A stretch of 64,000 nt of DNA from Rahnella laticis. Lineage in GTDB: Bacteria > Pseudomonadota > Gammaproteobacteria > Enterobacterales > Enterobacteriaceae. A model generated the notes under the pieces. That model saw only the letters and a list, made by a program, of their open reading frames with translations, had not been told where the DNA came from and searched no databases. Where the stretch lies: positions 310,001-374,000 of the forward strand of contig NZ_JADOBI010000005.1 of the NCBI RefSeq assembly GCF_015644585.1. The letters run 5' to 3'. The first letter of the stretch is position 1. Each line of letters opens with the position of its first letter. Position numbers and translations under genes: made by a program. Below, piece after piece: positions 1 through 9,301 of this stretch.

Positions 1-2
1 TG

Positions 3-1073
3 ATCATCGCCGTCTTGTCTCAGTGTGATCATCTCATCGGGCTGATGCACAACATCGATCCTGAACTGAGAGAAAAAGCCGTCGGTTATTTGCACGCCAT
101 CATGTGGGGTGCACCGGGGTATTTATTCTTTCAGGTATTACGCGATCAGTGCGAAGGATTGTCAAAAACGAAACCCGGCATGGTCTTCGGGTTTATCGGC
201 CTGCTGGTGAATATTCCCGTTAACTACATCTTCATCTACGGGAAATTTGGCGCGCCGGCTCTCGGCGGCGTAGGTTGTGGTGTGGCGACGGGCACCGTTT
301 ACTGGGTCATGTTCTTCATGATGCGATTTTACGTGCGCCGCAATTACACGATGCGCGATATCGTTGCCCCTTCCCGCTTTGCAAAACCTGACTGGCCGAC
401 GCTGCGCCGTCTGATTCAGCTCGGGATGCCGATTGCGCTGGCGCTGTTCTTTGAAGTGACGCTGTTTGCCATTGTCGCGCTGCTGGTTTCACCGCTAGGT
501 ATCGTGGCCGTCGCCAGCCATCAGATCGCGCTTAATGTCGGCTCACTGATGTTTGTGATCCCCCTTTCGCTGGGCGTTGCGGCAACGATCCGCGTCGGCT
601 CGCGGCTCGGTGAATCTTCGGTAGAAGGCGCCAAAGTGGCCGCTTACACCAGTATTCTGACCGGCATTCTGATGGCCTGTTGTACAAGCATGGCCGCCAT
701 CATTTTCCGTGAACATATCGCGTCACTTTATAATGACAATGTCGAAGTGGTGACGCTTGCATCTCACCTGCTGATATTTGCCGCACTGTTCCAGATTTCA
801 GATGCAATTCAGGTGATCGGCAGCGGCGTACTGCGCGGATACAAAGATACGCGTTCGATTTTCTATATTACGTTTGTCGCCTATTGGGTCCTGGGATTGC
901 CGGTGGGCTATGTGCTCGGGCTGACTGATCTGCTGGTGCCGCAAATGGGGCCAAGCGGATTCTGGTGCGGCTTCATTCTGGGTCTGACTTTTGCGGCGGT
1001 CATGATGACGTTTCGTATGCGCTGGTTACAAAAACAACCGTCATTTACTATTTTACAAAAAGCAGGCCGTTGA
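3..1073 (+). CDS. mdtK: MdtK/NorM multidrug efflux MATE transporter, 3' part (5' end outside window)
   Basis: Inner-membrane MATE-family antiporter that exports cationic drugs in exchange for Na+ or H+. The reading frame is already open at the first bases of the window and gives about 356 residues against about 457 for E. coli MdtK, so roughly the first 100 residues lie upstream. Many hydrophobic segments are visible, and the stretch [20 protein letters not shown] opens the second MATE half-domain. The apparent TTG 'start' near position 15 is only the first possible initiator in an already open frame. A tRNA-Val pair follows, as in E. coli where mdtK lies close to valVW. Family assignment is firm; substrate range is inferred from the family. 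Confidence 0.93.
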   Translation: MIAVLSQCDHLIGLMHNIDPELREKAVGYLHAIMWGAPGYLFFQVLRDQCEGLSKTKPGMVFGFIGLLVNIPVNYIFIYGKFGAPALGGVGCGVATGTVYWVMFFMMRFYVRRNYTMRDIVAPSRFAKPDWPTLRRLIQLGMPIALALFFEVTLFAIVALLVSPLGIVAVASHQIALNVGSLMFVIPLSLGVAATIRVGSRLGESSVEGAKVAAYTSILTGILMACCTSMAAIIFREHIASLYNDNVEVVTLASHLLIFAALFQISDAIQVIGSGVLRGYKDTRSIFYITFVAYWVLGLPVGYVLGLTDLLVPQMGPSGFWCGFILGLTFAAVMMTFRMRWLQKQPSFTILQKAGR

Positions 1074-1100
1074 TCTGATTTGGGATAGCGTGGTTTGAAA

Positions 1101-1139
1101 TTCCGCGGGCTGCGAATGTGATGCAGCCCGCGGAAAATT
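1101..1139 (+). terminator. Rho-independent terminator after mdtK
   Basis: A perfect 13-bp inverted repeat (TTCCGCGGGCTGC pairing with GCAGCCCGCGGAA) with a 9-nt loop lies 28 bp after the mdtK stop. It is followed by a short A/T run rather than a clean T tract. Confidence 0.75.
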
Positions 1140-1234
1140 TCGTCATCTGACCGGCCGTTATGCCTAAAAAAACAACGCAATGCGCATTAGCTCGGCAATC
1201 ACTCACAATATGACAGTAAAATGTCTTTTTTCCC

Positions 1235-1263
1235 TTGCCAGCATTCAGAGAGGTCGCTAATAT
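1235..1263 (+). promoter_or_regulatory. sigma-70 promoter of the tRNA-Val pair
   Basis: TTGCCA and TAATAT are separated by exactly 17 bp. A GC-rich discriminator follows, as is typical of stringently controlled stable-RNA promoters. The predicted start is near 1270, about 36 nt before the first mature tRNA end. Confidence 0.75.
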
Positions 1264-1305
1264 TCGTCCCCGTCGCCAACACTGGCTGACACCGAAGAAA
1301 ACGAT

Positions 1306-1382
1306 GCGTCCGTAGCTCAGTTGGTTAGAGCACCACCTTGACATGGTGGGGGTCGGTGGTTCGAGTCCACTCGGACGCACCA
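1306..1382 (+). tRNA. valV: tRNA-Val (anticodon GAC), copy 1
   Basis: A 77-nt cloverleaf with an encoded CCA end. The acceptor stem GCGTCCG pairs with CGGACGC, the anticodon loop TTGACAT carries GAC (reads GUC and GUU), and the T arm contains GGTTCGAGTCC. It pairs with an identical copy 29 nt downstream, matching the E. coli valV-valW tandem beside mdtK. Confidence 0.97.
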
Positions 1383-1411
1383 TTCTTCAAAGCTTTACCG
1401 TTGCACATTGT

Positions 1412-1488
1412 GCGTCCGTAGCTCAGTTGGTTAGAGCACCACCTTGACATGGTGGGGGTCGGTGGTTCGAGTCCACTCGGACGCACCA
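1412..1488 (+). tRNA. valW: tRNA-Val (anticodon GAC), copy 2
   Basis: Base-for-base identical to the preceding tRNA, including the encoded CCA. It is separated by a 29-nt spacer with no promoter, so the two are probably cut from one precursor. I see no direct repeat of the tRNA 3' end downstream that would mark an integrated element. Confidence 0.97.
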
Positions 1489-1770
1489 AAGCAACGTTCT
1501 CTCTCCTCCTTTCTGTTTTATACTTTCCCTGAACACTTCCAGTTTCTGAATAAATCTGATTTGAATTTTCCGTTCACCCTACTTCTGAATTTTAAATCGC
1601 TCCGCCGTCATCCGTTTGTATTTTTTTAAGATTATTTCTCAAATGTGGCATTTTCGAAGGTACCGTGACGAAACTGTTATCCCTTCGGGTTTTTGCTCTG
1701 CCCGCTTTGGATAATTGCGCAACAAAGCTCTGTCATCTGCCCTAAGCTTGCGCAGCATCACGTTTTTTAT

Positions 1771-1800
1771 TTGGTTTCCCTCCCCGTTCCCCTCTATAAT
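1771..1800 (+). promoter_or_regulatory. Predicted pykF promoter
   Basis: TTGGTT and a consensus TATAAT are 18 bp apart, giving a start near 1807. This implies a leader of about 250 nt before pykF. Other promoters closer to the gene cannot be excluded. Confidence 0.5.
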
Positions 1801-1816
1801 ACGCATCGTCTCTTCG

Positions 1817-1832
1817 ATTGAATGGTTTCAGC
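1817..1832 (+). promoter_or_regulatory. Cra (FruR)-like operator just downstream of the pykF promoter
   Basis: ATTGAATGGTTTCAGC matches the known Cra consensus GCTGAAWCGWTTCAGC at 13 of 16 positions. It sits about 10-25 nt after the predicted start, a position suited to repression, as known for E. coli pykF. Confidence 0.55.
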
Positions 1833-2059
1833 CCCTTGATCTGTCGATATCGCACTTATAAAAGCGTGACCACTCCAGTAGCGATGATTAATCGCACAAA
1901 TCGCTATGCTTTGGCTGAACTTAATACACCATTCCTTTCACAGTCTTCTACGCTTAGTAATGATTTGATTCAACCAGGCAACACCTCAATTCCGCGCGGG
2001 CAGCCATGCTGTCAAGCAAACACTTTTCCAATCCATCACAACTTGTAGATAAAATCGTC

Positions 2060-3472
2060 ATGAAAAAGACCAAAATTGTTTGTACCATCGGGCCGAAAAC
2101 CGAATCCGAAGAAATGCTGACCAAACTGCTTGATGCAGGCATGAACGTTATGCGTCTGAACTTCTCTCACGGTGATTACGAAGAGCACGGTCAGCGCATC
2201 CAGAATATCCGCAATGTTATGGCTAAAACCGGCCATAAAGCAGCAATCCTGCTGGACACCAAAGGTCCTGAAATCCGTACCATGAAACTGGAAGGCGGCA
2301 AAGACGCTTCCCTGGTTGCGGGTCAGACTTATACCTTCACTACCGATCAGAGCGTTATTGGTAACACCGAACGTGTTGCTGTGACCTATCAGGGTTTCGC
2401 TGCTGACCTGAAAATTGGTAACACCATTCTGGTCGACGATGGTCTGATCGGCATGGAAGTCACTAACGTCACTGAAACTGAAGTGACCTGTAAAGTGCTG
2501 AACAACGGCGACCTGGGCGAAAATAAAGGCGTTAACCTGCCGGGCGTTTCTATCGCACTGCCAGCACTGGCTGAAAAAGACAAACGTGACCTGATCTTCG
2601 GTTGCGAGCAAGGCGTTGATTTCGTCGCGGCTTCCTTCATCCGTAAACGTTCTGACGTTCTGGAAATCCGTGAACACCTGAAAGCACACGGTGGCGAACA
2701 CATCCAGATCATCTCCAAAATTGAAAACCAGGAAGGCCTGAACAACTTCGACGAAATCCTCGAAGCTTCAGACGGCATCATGGTTGCTCGTGGTGACCTC
2801 GGCGTTGAAATCCCTGTCGAAGAAGTTATTTTCGCGCAGAAGATGATGATTGAAAAATGTAACCGCGCACGTAAAGTGGTCATCACCGCAACGCAGATGC
2901 TCGATTCCATGATCAAAAACCCACGCCCTACCCGCGCAGAAGCTGGCGACGTTGCTAACGCCATCATCGACGGTACCGATGCCGTTATGCTGTCTGGTGA
3001 AAGTGCGAAAGGTAAATACCCGCTGGAAGCTGTGACCATCATGGCGACCATTTGCGACCGTACTGACCGTGTGATGCAGAGCCGTATCGATGGCCAGAAC
3101 GAAAACCGTAAACTGCGTATCACCGAAGCTGTTTGCCGTGGCGCTGTAGAAACCGCAGAAAAACTGGATGCTCCGTTGATCGTTGTTGCAACCAGCGGTG
3201 GTAAATCTGCTAAAGCTGTGCGTAAATACTTCCCGCACGCCACTATCCTGGCTCTGACCACCAATGAAATCACTGCCCGTCAGCTGATCCTCACCAAAGG
3301 TGTTGTCACTCAGCTGGTGAAAGAGATTGCCTCCACTGATGATTTCTACCGTATCGGTAAAGAAGCAGCGATCGAAAGTGGTCTGGCTCAGAAAGGCGAT
3401 ATCGTTGTGATGGTTTCTGGCGCGCTGGTACAAAGCGGCACAACCAATACTTCTTCGGTACATGTTGTTTAA
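2060..3472 (+). CDS. pykF: Pyruvate kinase I (fructose-1,6-bisphosphate-activated)
   Basis: Catalyses PEP + ADP to pyruvate + ATP, the last step of glycolysis, in the cytoplasm. The start [19 protein letters not shown] gives 470 residues, the E. coli PykF length; an in-frame ATG 18 codons upstream is not conserved. Visible family motifs are the substrate region [17 protein letters not shown], the catalytic lysine region, [18 protein letters not shown] near residue 280, and a C-terminal allosteric domain ending [12 protein letters not shown]. The same neighbour (lpp) follows in E. coli. Regulation is probably by Cra from the promoter-proximal site. Identity is firm; type I rather than type II is chosen from sequence and context. 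Confidence 0.97.
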   Translation: MKKTKIVCTIGPKTESEEMLTKLLDAGMNVMRLNFSHGDYEEHGQRIQNIRNVMAKTGHKAAILLDTKGPEIRTMKLEGGKDASLVAGQTYTFTTDQSVIGNTERVAVTYQGFAADLKIGNTILVDDGLIGMEVTNVTETEVTCKVLNNGDLGENKGVNLPGVSIALPALAEKDKRDLIFGCEQGVDFVAASFIRKRSDVLEIREHLKAHGGEHIQIISKIENQEGLNNFDEILEASDGIMVARGDLGVEIPVEEVIFAQKMMIEKCNRARKVVITATQMLDSMIKNPRPTRAEAGDVANAIIDGTDAVMLSGESAKGKYPLEAVTIMATICDRTDRVMQSRIDGQNENRKLRITEAVCRGAVETAEKLDAPLIVVATSGGKSAKAVRKYFPHATILALTTNEITARQLILTKGVVTQLVKEIASTDDFYRIGKEAAIESGLAQKGDIVVMVSGALVQSGTTNTSSVHVV

Positions 3473-3494
3473 TTAGAAACGTGACCCAAGGCAT

Positions 3495-3530
3495 TAATAG
3501 ACGTTGCATAATGCAGCGTCTATTTCTTCA
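3495..3530 (+). terminator. Probable pykF terminator
   Basis: ATAGACG pairs with CGTCTAT around an inner TGCA/TGCA stem, 24 bp after the pykF stop. TTTCTTC follows; the T tract is weak. Confidence 0.55.
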
Positions 3531-3692
3531 AAAAGGCTCTTCTTACTTAAAAAGTGCTAAAAGCAGTAGCAGCAAAATTGGGATAAGTCCCATGGAATAA
3601 GGCTGTTTTCGCTGCAATTTTTAACTTTTTCGTAAAAAAAGATGCTTCTTTGAGCGAACGATCAAAATATAGCGTTTACCGGCAAAAAATTA

Positions 3693-3722
3693 TTCTCATT
3701 AGAAAATAGTTTGTGTAATACT
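3693..3722 (+). promoter_or_regulatory. lpp promoter
   Basis: TTCTCA is followed after 17 bp by TAATAC. The downstream leader (ACTTGTAACGCTACATGGAG, then an AGAGGG ribosome site) is almost identical to the well-known E. coli lpp promoter and leader, consistent with very strong expression. Confidence 0.8.
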
Positions 3723-3744
3723 TGTAACGCTACATGGAGATTAA

Positions 3745-4002
<258 letters not shown>

Positions 4003-4021
4003 TATTTACTTCTCTAGTTCA

Positions 4022-4049
4022 ATGGCGCACTCAGTGCGCCATTTTTTTT
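4022..4049 (+). terminator. lpp terminator
   Basis: ATGGCGCAC pairs with GTGCGCCAT over a 3-nt loop and is followed by eight T residues, 20 bp after the lpp stop. Confidence 0.9.
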
Positions 4050-4161
4050 GCCTGTCATTCAGTCAGTTCCCCACTCTTCCGTTTCCGTTTCCTGAACATC
4101 CCCTGTTGTTCTCTTTCCCATTTTACGCCTTGTACGCCACCTCCTGAGCTTCGGAAACAAT

Positions 4162-4184
4162 AAAGGAGCCCTATTGGCTCCTTT
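4162..4184 (-). terminator. ldtE terminator
   Basis: AAAGGAGCC and GGCTCCTTT form a 9-bp stem with a 5-nt loop. On the minus strand the stem is followed by TATTGTTTCC, 35 bp after the ldtE stop. Confidence 0.75.
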
Positions 4185-4219
4185 GGGGAAAATCGCTTCT
4201 TAAACGTTTTTGTATAACG

Positions 4220-5233
4220 TTACTGCGTACTTGCCGTCGTAACTGCAGGCGTATCCGCAGACACAGTTTGCGGCGCATTAGCTGCCGGTGGCATATCCGT
4301 CGCTTTATCACCCACACTGACCACTACGGGCATCCCTGAACGGCGCCTGATAGCCTCTTTTACAATCTCTGCATTGGTATCATCGCTTTTGATGAATTTT
4401 TTCATCGCAGCCGTCAGAAGAATAGGTTTAGTTTGCGGATCGTCCTTCTCGGTATGCGACAACGGCTGATGTACTTCAATGTAACGTTTGCCATCCGGCT
4501 CAACGTCAAACTTGATGGGCTGATTGACTATCTGAACGCGGGTGCCTTTTGGCACGGAATTAAACAGCGCTTCGATATCATCCGGACGCAAGCGAATACA
4601 ACCGGAACTCACACGCATGCCGATACCGAAGTTAGCATTCGTCCCGTGGATCAGATACTGGCCGGTGCCGGCAGAAAGACGCATGGCAAACAGCCCCATC
4701 GGGTTATCTGGCCCCGCCGGAACCATACCCGGCAACGTGATGCCGTCTTTCAGGTAGGCTTTGCGGATGTTGGCAGTTGGCGTCCAGGTCGGATTCGGTA
4801 TCTTCTGGCTTACCGACGTCACCATTTCCGGCGTATTACGTCCTAACTGGCCAATACCAATCGGATAAACAATGACTTTGTCTTCACCCTTCGGATAGTA
4901 GTAAAGACGCAGCTCGGCGAGGTTCACGACGATCCCTTCACGCTTGGTATCCGGCAGCAGCATTTGCGAAGGAATGGTCAGCACAGTGCCCGCTTTTGGC
5001 AAATACGGGTCGGTACCCGGGTTCGCTTCCAGCATCGCAATCAGCCCGATTTGGTATTTAGCCGCCACGTCCTCTAAAGGTTTGCCGTCATTGGGCACGA
5101 CATACGTCGTGTTTTCGCCAATCAGGCGGCTGTTATCCGGCGGCAAGGGGTATTCTGCTGCACCTGCGGTCATGGAGTGTGTTGTCAGAAATGTGCCAAC
5201 CAACATTGCCAGAAGGGGTAATGCGCGTCTCAT
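4220..5233 (-). CDS. ldtE: L,D-transpeptidase LdtE (YnhG)
   Basis: Periplasmic YkuD-type transpeptidase. In E. coli LdtD and LdtE form 3-3 peptidoglycan cross-links, while related LdtA/B/C attach Lpp. Of 337 residues, 1-25 are a signal peptide (MRRALPLLAML..TAGA), a LysM-like cell-wall module lies near 42-90, and the catalytic domain near 100-240 contains HGTNANFGIG and SSGCIRLRPDD with nucleophile Cys212 and His196. The ATG is preceded by AAAGGAC. Lying beside lpp, between it and suf, is the E. coli arrangement of ynhG. The exact cross-link made is inferred from orthology. Confidence 0.92.
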   Translation of the reverse strand: MRRALPLLAMLVGTFLTTHSMTAGAAEYPLPPDNSRLIGENTTYVVPNDGKPLEDVAAKYQIGLIAMLEANPGTDPYLPKAGTVLTIPSQMLLPDTKREGIVVNLAELRLYYYPKGEDKVIVYPIGIGQLGRNTPEMVTSVSQKIPNPTWTPTANIRKAYLKDGITLPGMVPAGPDNPMGLFAMRLSAGTGQYLIHGTNANFGIGMRVSSGCIRLRPDDIEALFNSVPKGTRVQIVNQPIKFDVEPDGKRYIEVHQPLSHTEKDDPQTKPILLTAAMKKFIKSDDTNAEIVKEAIRRRSGMPVVVSVGDKATDMPPAANAPQTVSADTPAVTTASTQ

Positions 5234-5438
5234 ACTCAGTCCTTTTTCGGCTCGCCTTCAGACCATCTGAAGCAAGACAATTATCTCGTCTTATAATACT
5301 AGCAGCGCAGAATCGGGTGGCAATCAAACCACAGAAAATCAGAAAGTTACCTTACGCAGATGCAGGGAAATACACAGAAGATAGTGGGTTGAAAAATCAG
5401 GAGTAAATGAGTTCAGACAGGGAGAAGTGAAGAAATGA

Positions 5439-5474
5439 CTTTGCTCATTAGCAGACAATTCCTAATGAGCAAAG
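5439..5474 (-). terminator. suf operon terminator
   Basis: A perfect 13-bp stem (CTTTGCTCATTAG with CTAATGAGCAAAG) and 10-nt loop lies 20 bp beyond the sufE stop. On the minus strand TCATTTCTTC follows. The T tract is modest. Confidence 0.7.
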
Positions 5475-5493
5475 GTGTCGCGCAGGAACCGGT

Positions 5494-5907
5494 TTAGGCC
5501 AGCTCAGCCGCTTTTGCACGGATAGAACGAATCATGGCTTCCAGCCCCTGAGAGCGGGAAGGCGTCAGATGCTGGCTGAGTTCAAGCTCAGAGAAGAACG
5601 GACGAACATCCAGCTCCACCACATCACGCGGCGTTAAGCCCTGATACAGGCTGAATACGATAGCCACCAGACCTTTCACGATAGCGGCATCACTGTCGCC
5701 TTCAAAGGTCAGCGCACCCGTTTCATCCATGCGCATCACGATCCAAACCTGGCTCTGGCAGCCAGCAATCAGGTTTTTATCCTGACGATGTTCTTCAGGC
5801 AAGGCAGCCAGCTGGCCGCCCAGTTCAATCACGTACAGATACTTTTCTTCCCAATTCGGGCATCGGGAAAAATTTCTGACTAACTTATTTTTATCTGGCA
5901 AAGCCAT
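5494..5907 (-). CDS. sufE: SufE sulfur acceptor for SufS
   Basis: Accepts persulfide sulfur from SufS and passes it to SufB in Fe-S assembly. The start [13 protein letters not shown] gives 137 residues, close to the E. coli 138; longer in-frame starts run into sufS and are not conserved. The acceptor cysteine is Cys50 in [11 protein letters not shown]. It is the last gene of sufABCDSE, 28 bp after sufS. Confidence 0.96.
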   Translation of the reverse strand: MALPDKNKLVRNFSRCPNWEEKYLYVIELGGQLAALPEEHRQDKNLIAGCQSQVWIVMRMDETGALTFEGDSDAAIVKGLVAIVFSLYQGLTPRDVVELDVRPFFSELELSQHLTPSRSQGLEAMIRSIRAKAAELA

Positions 5908-5935
5908 AACGACGTCCTGCTCAGGGCCGTCAGGA

Positions 5936-7156
5936 TTAACCCAACAGCCGGTGAATACGTTGCAATCCTGCGACCAACCGGTCGACTTCTTCACGGGTAT
6001 TGTACATCGCCAGTGAGGCGCGGCACATAGCCGGAACACCGTAGAAGGACATTAATGGCATCGCGCAGTGATGACCGGTGCGAATTGCAATACCGTACTG
6101 ATCGAGGAAACTGCCCACGTCGTAGGCATGGTGTTTGCCGAGATTAAACGCAATCACGCCAGCACGTGTTGCCGGGCCGTAGATCTGGATGTCAGGCACC
6201 TGCGCCATCGCTTCAAGCGCATAGCTCATCAGCTCCTGCTCATAAGCGTGGATATTCTCCAGCCCCAGTTCGGTGACATATTCCATCGCCGCGCCCAACC
6301 CCATGATGCCACCGGTGTTTGGCGTGCCCGCTTCAAAGCGCCACGGTGCCGCCGCAAAGGTGGTCCCTTCGGTCAGGCTGACGTGCTTGATCATTGAGCC
6401 GCCACCTTCCCATGGCGGCATCTGATCGAGCAATTCTTTACGACCGTAAAGAATGCCGATGCCCGTTGGCCCGTAAAGCTTGTGCCCGGACCAGACATAG
6501 AAATCACAGCCCAGCGCCTGAACATCCACCGCATGGTGCATGACAGCCTGCGCGCCATCGACCAGAACGGTCAGACCGGCAGCTTTCGCCTGAGGAATGA
6601 TTTTCTCGATCGGGTTAACGGTACCCAGCACATTGGAAACATGTGCCAGCGTCAGCAGTTTAGTGCGTGGCGTAATCAGCTTTTCAAGCTGGGATAAATC
6701 CAGTTCACCTTCAGGAGTGAGGTGCCAGACGTCGATGTGCAGGTCGCGCTCTTTCGCCAGCATCTGCCAGGGAACGATGTTGGCGTGGTGCTCCATTTCG
6801 GTCAGAATAATGTGGTCGCCCGGCTGCAATAATTCGCGGCCATAGGTGTTGGCGACCAGATTAATGGCTTCCGTCGACCCTTTTACGAAGACGATTTCTT
6901 CCGCTGACGCTGCATTCATAAAGCGAGCGGCCTGAACACGGACGTTTTCCATCTGCTCGGTCGCTTCGGCGCTCATGGTATGAATGCCGCGGTGAACCGC
7001 AGCATAACCCTGTTCGAAGAAAGACATCTCACGGTCAATAACCTGACGCGGTTTCTGTGCGCTGGCCGCACTGTCCAGATAAGCCAGCGGCTGGCCGTTG
7101 ACTTCACGGCTCAGCACAGGGAAATCGCTACGTACTCTTTCCAGTGGAAAACTCAT
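5936..7156 (-). CDS. sufS: SufS cysteine desulfurase (type II)
   Basis: PLP enzyme that converts L-cysteine to L-alanine and leaves a persulfide for SufE. At 406 residues it matches the E. coli length. The PLP lysine lies in [14 protein letters not shown] and the catalytic Cys364 in [10 protein letters not shown], in the same numbering as E. coli. Its ATG shares one base with the sufD stop (TAATG), so the two are probably translationally coupled. Confidence 0.97.
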   Translation of the reverse strand: MSFPLERVRSDFPVLSREVNGQPLAYLDSAASAQKPRQVIDREMSFFEQGYAAVHRGIHTMSAEATEQMENVRVQAARFMNAASAEEIVFVKGSTEAINLVANTYGRELLQPGDHIILTEMEHHANIVPWQMLAKERDLHIDVWHLTPEGELDLSQLEKLITPRTKLLTLAHVSNVLGTVNPIEKIIPQAKAAGLTVLVDGAQAVMHHAVDVQALGCDFYVWSGHKLYGPTGIGILYGRKELLDQMPPWEGGGSMIKHVSLTEGTTFAAAPWRFEAGTPNTGGIMGLGAAMEYVTELGLENIHAYEQELMSYALEAMAQVPDIQIYGPATRAGVIAFNLGKHHAYDVGSFLDQYGIAIRTGHHCAMPLMSFYGVPAMCRASLAMYNTREEVDRLVAGLQRIHRLLG

Positions 7157-8457
7157 TACGCACCTCGATTGAGTCGGCCTGCAATACGGGCAATCACGAC
7201 TTCACGCAGGGTTTCATTCTCAATGGCTTCCGTCAGTTCAGCAGCAAACGCAAAGATGATCATTTGCTGAGCATCCTGACCGCTGATCCCACGGGTACGC
7301 AGATAGAAAAGCTGTTCGTCGTCGATACGACCCACAGTGGCACCATGGCTACATTTCACGTCATCGGCATAAATTTCAAGCTGAGGTTTGGTATCAACTT
7401 CAGTGTGCTTGCCCAGCAACAGGTTGTTGTTGGTCATTTTTCCGTCAGTTTTCAAAGCGTGCTGCGCCACCTTGATCATGCCGTTGAAAATCGCTTTTGC
7501 ACGATCGTTCACAATTACTTTGTGCAGCTGATTGCTGTTGCAATAGCCTTTGTTGTGTTCCAGGTAAGTACGGGTATCAGCAATTTCAGAATCAACAGGC
7601 AATACCAGACTGTTGATGTTCAGATCGCTGTTTTCACCGTTCAGTTGCGCACTGGTGTTATTACGGGTCAGGCCCGCACCCAGCAGGAAACTGTGGCTGG
7701 AAACACGGGAATCACGCCCGATAACCAGATCGTTGTGCGAGAAGTGGAAGCTGGCCTGGCTTTCGAAGGCCAGTTTGTAATGCGTGAAACTGGCATTATC
7801 GCCCACTTTTACCGTCATACGCGCACCGGTGAAATGACCGTAATCGTTAAGGCTCAGGTAATGTTCGATGACTTCAGCGCTTGCACCGTTTTCAATCTCG
7901 ATATGATAACGGTGATGAACCGTGTTCATTTCGCGAGACTGATCACGACCGCTGCTCAGATGCAGCAAATACAACGGCTTATCAGCCTCTTTACCGGCAG
8001 CCAAACGCACAGCAAAAGAATCCTGCGCCAGGCTTTCCGTCAGGTGCAAAAAGACTTCGGACTGAATCGGATCCGGCAGCGTTTGCTGCGCAGCCGCGTT
8101 CAGTTTTTCAATTTCGAATGCGCCGGTATTTTCGTCACTCAGGCTCGCATCAAAACGGCCATCCACGAAAACCAGACGATAGCAATCAAGCGGCAAAGCC
8201 AGTGATTTAACATTCTCAACTGTCAATGCCTGCTGCTGCGGGGCGAAGAACTGATTGCCCAGCAGTGAGGAAACTGGCGTGTATTTCCAGTCTTCAAGTT
8301 TTGCGTGTGGAAAACCAAGGCGAAGCACCTGTTGCCAATGTGCATGCGCATGAGCAGATTGTTCACCACCCCGGCTTTCAAAAAGACGGTAAAGCTGCTG
8401 CATGGCGTGCGAACTGCCCGCCGCAGGTGCATTACTCTTCGTCGGTAAGCCAGCCAT
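7156..8457 (-). CDS. sufD: SufD, scaffold subunit of SufBCD
   Basis: A beta-helix protein that pairs with SufB and SufC in the Fe-S scaffold complex and is needed for iron acquisition. It has 433 residues (E. coli 423); the start [11 protein letters not shown] resembles E. coli MAGLPNSSN. The C-terminal SUF domain includes [14 protein letters not shown] with the conserved His-containing stretch, then FYLRTRGI. The start overlaps the sufC 3' end by 26 bp. Confidence 0.96.
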   Translation of the reverse strand: MAGLPTKSNAPAAGSSHAMQQLYRLFESRGGEQSAHAHAHWQQVLRLGFPHAKLEDWKYTPVSSLLGNQFFAPQQQALTVENVKSLALPLDCYRLVFVDGRFDASLSDENTGAFEIEKLNAAAQQTLPDPIQSEVFLHLTESLAQDSFAVRLAAGKEADKPLYLLHLSSGRDQSREMNTVHHRYHIEIENGASAEVIEHYLSLNDYGHFTGARMTVKVGDNASFTHYKLAFESQASFHFSHNDLVIGRDSRVSSHSFLLGAGLTRNNTSAQLNGENSDLNINSLVLPVDSEIADTRTYLEHNKGYCNSNQLHKVIVNDRAKAIFNGMIKVAQHALKTDGKMTNNNLLLGKHTEVDTKPQLEIYADDVKCSHGATVGRIDDEQLFYLRTRGISGQDAQQMIIFAFAAELTEAIENETLREVVIARIAGRLNRGA

Positions 8458-9178
8458 AACCCTGCTCCTCTAACTGTTTAACCAAGGTGAAATCGCCGGA
8501 TTTAACAATGCGGCCCTGATACAGAACATGCACGTAGTCAGGCTTGATGTAGTCGAGGATACGCTGGTAGTGGGTCACAATGACGAATGAACGTTTGCCG
8601 TCGCGCAGTGCGTTAACACCGTTAGAGACGATTTTCAGCGCATCGATGTCCAGACCGGAGTCGGTTTCATCCAGAATGCACAGGCTTGGCTCAAGGGCCG
8701 CCATTTGCAGAATGTCGTTACGCTTTTTCTCACCGCCGGAAAAACCTACGTTCACTGAACGGGTCAGCAAATCCGCAGGCATTTTCAGCATGGCTATTTT
8801 TTCTTCGATGAAATCGGCGAAATCAAAGCGATCCATCGGAGCCTGTTCGCGGTACTTACGTACAGCGTTTACCGCAGTTTGCAGGAAGAAATGGTTGGTC
8901 ACGCCGGGAATTTCTACCGGATACTGGAAGGCCATAAACACGCCTTCACCGGCACGATCTTCCGGAGCAAGCTCCAGCAAATCTTTACCGTTGAACATTA
9001 CGGAGCCTTCGGTCACTTCGTAATCTTCACGGCCAGCCAGTGTCGCGGAGAGTGTACTTTTACCTGAGCCGTTCGGGCCCATGATGGCGTGTACTTCACC
9101 CGGCTTGATCTCGAGATCAAGTCCTTTCAGAATTTCCTTTTCTTCGACACGGACCTTCAAATTCTTAATGCTTAACAT
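8432..9178 (-). CDS. sufC: SufC ATPase of SufBCD
   Basis: ABC-type ATPase that drives conformational change of SufBD. The start MLSIKNLKVRVEEKEILKGL gives 248 residues, the E. coli length; a 22-residue upstream extension is unlikely. Walker A is GPNGSGKST, the signature VGFSGGEKKR, and Walker B SLCILDETDSGLD. It begins 123 bp after sufB, an unusually wide gap for this operon. Confidence 0.97.
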   Translation of the reverse strand: MLSIKNLKVRVEEKEILKGLDLEIKPGEVHAIMGPNGSGKSTLSATLAGREDYEVTEGSVMFNGKDLLELAPEDRAGEGVFMAFQYPVEIPGVTNHFFLQTAVNAVRKYREQAPMDRFDFADFIEEKIAMLKMPADLLTRSVNVGFSGGEKKRNDILQMAALEPSLCILDETDSGLDIDALKIVSNGVNALRDGKRSFVIVTHYQRILDYIKPDYVHVLYQGRIVKSGDFTLVKQLEEQGYGWLTDEE

Positions 9179-9301
9179 ACGTATCCTTGAGTTTGCGCCT
9201 GCGCGCTCATAATTCTGTTTATGCTTTGACTGTGCTGAACTCAAACCTGCCCGGCGCCGACGTCACACCACGCGGCGACGGGAGGAAAAGCGCTCGGAAG
9301 A
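9179..9301 (-). other. 123-bp spacer between sufB and sufC
   Basis: The other suf genes nearly touch or overlap, apart from a 54-bp sufA-sufB gap, so this spacer stands out. It is GC-rich near sufB and AT-richer near sufC, where CAAGGA serves as the sufC ribosome site. I see a short imperfect stem (CGCCG..CGGCG) but no convincing terminator or promoter. Confidence 0.4.

Larger units (their letters stand above)
1489..2059. other. Gene-free interval between tRNA-Val and pykF
   Basis: No supportable coding sequence here. Short open frames cross the pykF promoter and leader and resemble nothing. The interval carries the predicted pykF promoter and Cra-like site. In E. coli K-12 the tRNA pair and pykF are separated by several ydh genes, so this is a junction where that block is absent. 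Confidence 0.6.

Noticed and set aside
1048..1383. 111-residue minus-strand open frame
   Set aside because: Runs through the mdtK terminator and the first tRNA-Val gene, which are far better supported.
1306..1488. tRNA-Val pair as an integration site for a mobile element
   Set aside because: No integrase nearby and no repeat of the tRNA 3' end downstream. The two identical copies are a normal tandem.
1959..1975. Second Cra-like sequence in the pykF leader
   Set aside because: Only about 11-12 of 16 matches and no sensible position relative to the predicted promoter; the site at 1817-1832 is better.
2389..3273. 294-residue minus-strand open frame
   Set aside because: Antisense to pykF. Long mirror frames are expected in highly expressed, codon-biased genes.
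7144..8205. 353-residue plus-strand open frame
   Set aside because: Antisense to sufD, which is full-length and conserved. No ribosome site or recognisable domain.
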